Assembly (NCBI GenBank): GCA_008360975.2
Contig: CM039181.1
Coordinates: 4,262,380-4,326,379, forward strand
DNA length: 64,000 bases
From: Lichenostomus cassidix
Lineage: Eukaryota; Chordata; Aves; Passeriformes; Meliphagidae
Reading direction: 5' to 3'
Below the pieces are notes generated by a model. That model had not been told where the DNA came from. It searched no databases and saw only the letters and a list, made by a program, of their open reading frames with translations. Within the stretch, counting starts at the first letter, position 1. Every line of letters starts with the position of its first letter. This document shows positions 58,461 to 64,000 of this stretch, piece by piece. A program made the position numbers and the translations under genes.

Positions 58461-61400
58461 GAAAAAATAGAATTAGAAACAAAGCTGTGTTTTTAGTGTT
58501 TAAATTCCCTTCAGCAAATCTCCTACTTCAGATAGAAGTATTTTTCTCCCACTGCATACACCTGCCTTTCCTCTCCATCAACTCCTCATTACATTCCTCC
58601 GCTTGTCTTCATATGTGATATCAATCAAACACCAAAGCAATTTTTAGCACCAGGGAGTAAAGCACTTCAGAGGCAACAGCTTAATTCCCTCAGACACTGC
58701 ACCAGTTTTCTGGGGCGTTCCTCCAATTTCCCCATTTCTCCCAACCTCACTACAGCTGCAAAGAGCTCCTCCTTTCCAGACCATCCGAAACAGACATAAA
58801 ACGACAATAATTAAAAATATTGTCAAATGACACCATGCATCCCAACATCAGAGGAAGGAAAATGTGCATGCTGTCTTACAGAGCCGAGGGAGTTTGCTGA
58901 TGCCAGTGACAGAAAAAAAGAGAAATTCTGAAATGCAGCAGCTCCAAAGAGCTTATTCGCCTGCACCACTTGAAAAAAGAGATAAGCAGGACAGAAGGAA
59001 GGCAAGAAGCTGTGACAAGTGATTCCCTAAACCCAGAATCTCCTGCAAAGGTATTAGATAAGAGCGCCGTAGATTATACCAGGATATTTATATAATTGAT
59101 GATTTCACCAGTCAAAACTCATCTCAAGCACACCAAAAATGAGGCAGAAGCCAGCAGGGCCCTTGGGGGTGGTTATTGGAGAAAAGCTGGAAAGGGCAGA
59201 TCTCAGTCAGAAGGAAATTCTTGCCTAAGCCTGCCTTGCAGCCTTATCCTGACAGAGCAGTAATAATGCAGCTCTCCTTTTCAGTGCAGAACAGTCCAAA
59301 GCTGCCCCATTAAGCAGGACTCAGAGGAGAGCCTAGCTCGAGATGAAGTGGTAACTCCAGGAGATATCTGCCCCTTGCAGAGCTGGGCACCATTCTGAAC
59401 CCTGAGATTCTTCCTCCTCCCTCCCAAAGCTAATCAGGCATGATTCTCTTTCATTCCTCCAATCCTTTCACCACAATTTAATTATTTTCTTTTAGCATTC
59501 TAGTGAAAAGGTATCACCCAAGAGGCAGGAATCATTAAACTTTATTCAGTGGTAATTCAGTGAACTCCATGCCAAGCCAAGCTTCCTGGGAATGATGCTA
59601 GCACCTCTGCTGGCCTGTGAGCTCAGACCCAAAAACTTCAGTTCCAGGTTTTGGTTAACATCCATTGCCCTCCATGGTGGCTCATACACCTCCCCTAGCC
59701 TGAGCCACCCTGAGGATTCACCAGGGAGGGAAATTCAAGCACACAAGCAGAAACATTCCATTTTATATACAATATCTGGCCTGGGAAACACAGAAATGGG
59801 GACCCAGCATATTCACAAAGCCTTTTGAATAAAGAAAAATACAACTGGCAACTTGTACACAGATTAACTGAAACTAAAGCTGGCATTCTCCATTGCTTCC
59901 AAATCTCTCCTGCACAGCTATCAAAACACATCTATCAAAAATGGAAGCAGGCACAGGTACCATTCCTTTTCACCTGCAGAATGCCTGATATTGAGGTGAG
60001 GTTTTTTACCTTGCTGCTCATTCCCTGTTACTGGGGAATCAATCTCTCCAAACACACAAAGACCATTGCCCATTTCACTGCAGAGGATTGCCAGAACTCA
60101 AGACACAACACAGAATCATTTCTTCCCCTCTTGTCCTTCATGAGAAGAGCTCTGATAACATGGGAAATCCACAAGAAATGCTCCAGGCTTGCAGGCTGAG
60201 GACAGAAAGGAGAGAACTGCAACACAGCCGAGGGGCAAAGGAGACCAAGAAACCCTGCAGTGGTGCTCCTCACATGCTCACACCTTGCCTCACCTTCCCC
60301 ACCTCCATGTAGATTTGCCTGCCCAAAGCTGGCTTGCAAACAGAAAGAGATCACTTAGGAAAAGTTGTGCTAGTTATTAAAAAAATTCCCCTTTTATTCA
60401 GGGTATGGCAAAATGTAACAGGATGGTGCTTTCCACAGACAGAGCACACACAGCTCTGGTGTAACACAGCTTGTGTTTCTGTTCAGAACAGATTTCAGGA
60501 ATATTTTAGTGAGGAGTTACCCTCTAAAGGGTTCTTGCCTGTGGTGGCCTCAGGCTACAGCTTTGAAATGTCTTGAATGAAGATGTCTCTGGTTGATCCA
60601 TGCTGAATTCCCACTGCAGGGCAGCTCAGGTCAGCTGCACTGCACATCTGTTTATGTGAAGTGGACAGATTTTGGAAGCACTAAATTGTGCCCCAAATGG
60701 CTCCACAGAGGTGGGAAGCCTCATTTGGTCTTCAAAGAAACTTCCTACAGTCCATTTCAAGCCTTCAGCCCCAACATGAAGGACACCTGCATGTCATTAA
60801 GTACTTACTGCTGAGCAGAGAGCTTTCTGGGTCACCATCTGCTCGTGGAGAGCTCCAGCTCTTGGCTTTGAACTCCCAGCCTTGGCAGCTCACAATCACT
60901 CAAAAGGTAGCAGGGATGGTTCTTCTGTGTCAGCAGCACAAATCCAAACACAGCATCCCAACAGGGAACAAATCAAGCAGGCAGAGTTCAGTGAAGTCTG
61001 CTTAAGGATTAGGAGCTAATCAGAGTAGCTCATAATGTATATTCCTGTGTTTGTGGTAACTTCTGCTGCCCTTCTAATCTCATCAGGCTGCCTGCTTACC
61101 TGTAGTTACCTGGCTCTGTGTGTGTTGTTTAAACACAATTCCTCTCTTGTGCTAGAGAGTTTGCTACCTAGGCAGCTGCTCACAGAAGGAAGTTCAAAAT
61201 TAAGATGTCTGAACAACACAACTTGTTGAAATCACTTTTCGTTGCAGTAGGAGGAACTACCTGCATAAAGCTAGAGTACAAATATCTCACCGCTAGAAAT
61301 CCAGAATTACTTCCCCAGTGCTCCACAGAGCCCAGGTTGGCCCAATCCTGGCACTTGTATCCAGAGTTTTCAGCCTAAAGTTTCAGCCTTTTGAAGTTGA

Positions 61401-63689
61401 GGCACCAGATGGTTCCACTAGATCAACACCATCATCAAAACAGGCAAAATTAATCACAGAGACAACCCAAAAGGTAATGGGCCCTAATGTTCACTGGGGA
61501 GAGTGATCATTGTGTAAAACAAAGCAGGAAAAAGAACAGAGGCTTCTCCAAGGTCTGTGGAACTGACGTAGTCTGAAACCACCTTTCACATCACAGGGTT
61601 ACAACTTCTGCTTTTCTGCCCCCTGTCCTCCCTTATCCACGTTGTATTACACATGAAAACTCATTTTAAGCACTGGCACAGTTCCATATTCTCAGAGAGA
61701 GGAACAAACAAGTTTTCCCATTTGGGAAAATCCTGCTTGGTGTATTTGATGTTTCAGAATCTCCTTTTAAAAAGCCAGCAATTTATCACAGCTGTAGCCA
61801 GTGCTCAAATTGAACCAGAGTTCAAAGCTGCTAAGCTTCTTCATTCCTCCCACTGAGAGGAAAATCAGCATTTCCCTTGATTCTGGAAACAGAACTGGTT
61901 TATCCACATGACTGGAAAAACGTGGGGTGCTCCCATGAGCAAAGGAAGCCTACAAAGCTGCCACCTCCTCCATCCCACCTAAACACAATATATGGTTTTC
62001 TTCATTCAGATTCACCTTTCTACGAGGCTCCACACAGGTGAGACTTGAACACCTTTTGTGCTAAACAACTTGGGTTTCAGGAATAAGGGATGTGACCTGA
62101 CTGTCTGCTATCAAGACAATATTTCTTGATTGGAAAGGAAAGCACACACCTAGCCAGCATTCCACAAAGGCAAGGGAAGCAGGAGAAAAAAAACAGGAAG
62201 AAAACAGACAAATAACCAACAAAGAATGTGCTTAGAAAGGAAAGAGTAAACAACTCTGCTTTGATGGCAAAGGACTTCCCAACATGGTTCTTTTAGTTTC
62301 TATAGTTCATGTTTCTCAGCTCACTGTTTTTTACATGTTTGACTCTATTCTGCTGGGTTTCCAGGAGCCAAGCTACAAACTGATATGATAAAGGGCAACA
62401 CAAGAGGTGCGACTTGCAGCATGTCACAGCCTTTGGAGGAAGCAAATTGGCACCTAAATTAACAGCATTTGCATATTACAGTTAAAAAGAGAACTCAATT
62501 ACTTGCTACAGCAGGACACATTTGCTATCTTTTGGAACACAAGCTTCTGCTTCCCTGACCTGCCCACATTTCACCCCTGAGAAGCTGAGAAAAAACTCCT
62601 CTGTCAAGACAAAATGGATGTCCTTATGCAAAAAGCCCCAAGTTAGCTCCTTACACCAACCTCCTGCTATCCAAAACCACCACGTTTGCCATTTACACTT
62701 TGTAAGATGAGGGATCCACTGCCTTCCATGAAAGCTTTTGTGAAATTACCATCCTGCCTCCCACCATCAACACTGTAATGTAGTAAATTAGCTGGTAATT
62801 GAATTTTTCTTATCGTAGCTTTGCCCAGCAAGTTAGAGAGGCCTTCAGTGCTTGTAATTTTTCTTCCCTAGGAGATATTTATAATGTGGTTATCTGTTCT
62901 TCTTGAGTTTGTCAGGCAGGCTAAGCTCTTTAAGCCCCCAGAGCAAACTTTCTGCAGACACCAGTCTGTTGGAGAGTTTTTTTCCTTTCCTTTCTTTACT
63001 CTTTTTTGCATCTTTTGAAAACGTTGACACCAACACAGGATGCTTTATCCTGGAATCTCCACCACCTCCATCATCACCCTGCTCTGGCCCTCCCATGCAT
63101 ATGCCTAAGATTTGGTTTTCAGACTCTTCTCCACATCATCCAGAGTTTATCTGCCACTTCCTGCCTCCTACAACCCCCTAAAGTCCTTTTTAATCACTCC
63201 TTTCCAGCTATTTCCCACTGTATAAGTTTCATCCATACACGTGGAGATAGAAAGGACTAAAACATGCTGTGCTAAGCCACTTGCATCATTATTTTCAGCA
63301 TTGAAACACGACAGGGAAAATGTCATCCAACCCTAAGACACAGACATAGACCCAGAAAGAACAGGTGGAAAGAGGCTCCCTGCCTTTTCCTGACGTCTTT
63401 CCCTCTTCCCAAAAAGGCAGAAAGAGGTCCTCAGCAGCCTCAGACTGTTAATAACCATGCCAATGCTCAGTCAGTAATTACTTTTGCAATATTTAACATT
63501 TTCCTTAAAGACTAAAGTCCAATTCTTCATTAATTTTTAAAAGAAAAGAAAAAATTAAAATGTATTTTAAGTCTTCAGCTTTAAAGAAAATACTTGAAAG
63601 TATTTGACCATCGGGTTACAGTAAAAAAAAAAAAATAAAATAAAATAAAAACCTGTGTAGAAGGCCAGAACAAAGAATCCCATCATTGT
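58461..63689. other. Upstream or intron 1 sequence, distal part
   Basis: Unique non-coding sequence with no repeat element or gene recognised. Open frames reach about 124 codons (59825-60199) but are unlike any family I know. A TAATT-rich patch at 62765-62890 resembles conserved non-coding DNA in composition. Confidence 0.6.
63623..63650 (+). repeat. Poly-A followed by AAAAT microsatellite
   Basis: A run of 13 A followed by TAAAA repeats. Confidence 0.8.
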
Positions 63690-64000
63690 TTTGGATTTCC
63701 TTCATCTAGCGATTTTTAGGCAAATATCCTGACAGGAAAGGGGGAGGAGTGGGGCTGTCAGCACCGCATTCAACGAGTATAATTACACTGAATTAGTGCT
63801 AAGGGGTTTAGAGAGAGAGAGGGGGGAAAAAAAAAATACTATTCCACCGAGTTAATATAAAGTGGGCTTTCATGTACACACAAACCCACAAGGAGCAAGC
63901 CACTGCCTGCTGAGCCCTGTTTGAGAGCCAAGGGATTGATCGCAGAAAAGCTGCACTTGTGAATTCCTGCAAAGCAGCATTCACATGATTGATGGGTTTA
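63690..64000. promoter_or_regulatory. Candidate conserved non-coding block at the window edge
   Basis: The sequence is non-repetitive with scattered CpGs, a GAGAGAGAGAGGGGGG purine run (63810-63826) and a TTAATATAAAG TATA-like site (63852-63862). A structured end contains GGGATTGATCGCAGAAAAGC. It could be a regulatory element or part of the PTN 5' region cut by the window edge. No homology is proved. Confidence 0.25.

Overview
This window is vertebrate nuclear DNA, almost certainly from a bird and possibly a songbird. It is AT-leaning and CpG-poor with very low coding density. It carries CR1 LINE 3' ends, an avian ERVL-type LTR and a well-preserved ERVK-like solo LTR. The only gene I can support is pleiotrophin (PTN), a secreted heparin-binding growth factor, on the minus strand. 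There is no operon structure and no RNA gene, CRISPR array or bacterial feature that I can see.

Layout. Positions 1-17945 are the intergenic region downstream of PTN; they hold a CR1 remnant (7083-7225), a two-copy 59-bp tandem repeat (8071-8188) and AT-rich patches. The PTN coding exons run right to left: exon 2 (start codon and signal peptide, 32075-32184), exon 3 (first thrombospondin-type module, 30497-30670), exon 4 (second module, 29349-29510) and the terminal coding exon 5 (lysine-rich tail and stop, 18164-18216). Introns 2, 3 and 4 are 1404, 986 and 11132 bp; all have GT-AG ends and all are phase 1. The joined reading frame is intact and predicts 165 residues. All ten cysteines of the two modules are present at the spacing of the mature human protein.

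Everything from 32185 to the right edge is read as intron 1 and/or upstream region, because PTN begins with non-coding exon sequence that I cannot place by homology. A CpG-enriched block at 57400-58460 and a distinctive block at 63690-64000 are the best candidates for the promoter or exon 1, or for conserved enhancers. Intron 1 also holds a CR1 3' end (33881-34260), an 18-copy polypurine minisatellite (35615-35985), AT-rich satellite-like stretches (37000-37152, 53031-53152), an ERVL LTR (about 47864-48497), two strong short hairpins (44417-44452, 54313-54353) and a diverged 136-bp direct duplication (54465-54600 and 56124-56259).

I found no undescribed protein system. The items most worth a second look are the near-identical polypurine array, the solo LTR with intact target-site duplications just upstream of PTN exon 5, the duplicated segment with its neighbouring hairpin, and the candidate regulatory blocks. 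All other long open reading frames look like chance or low-complexity artefacts.
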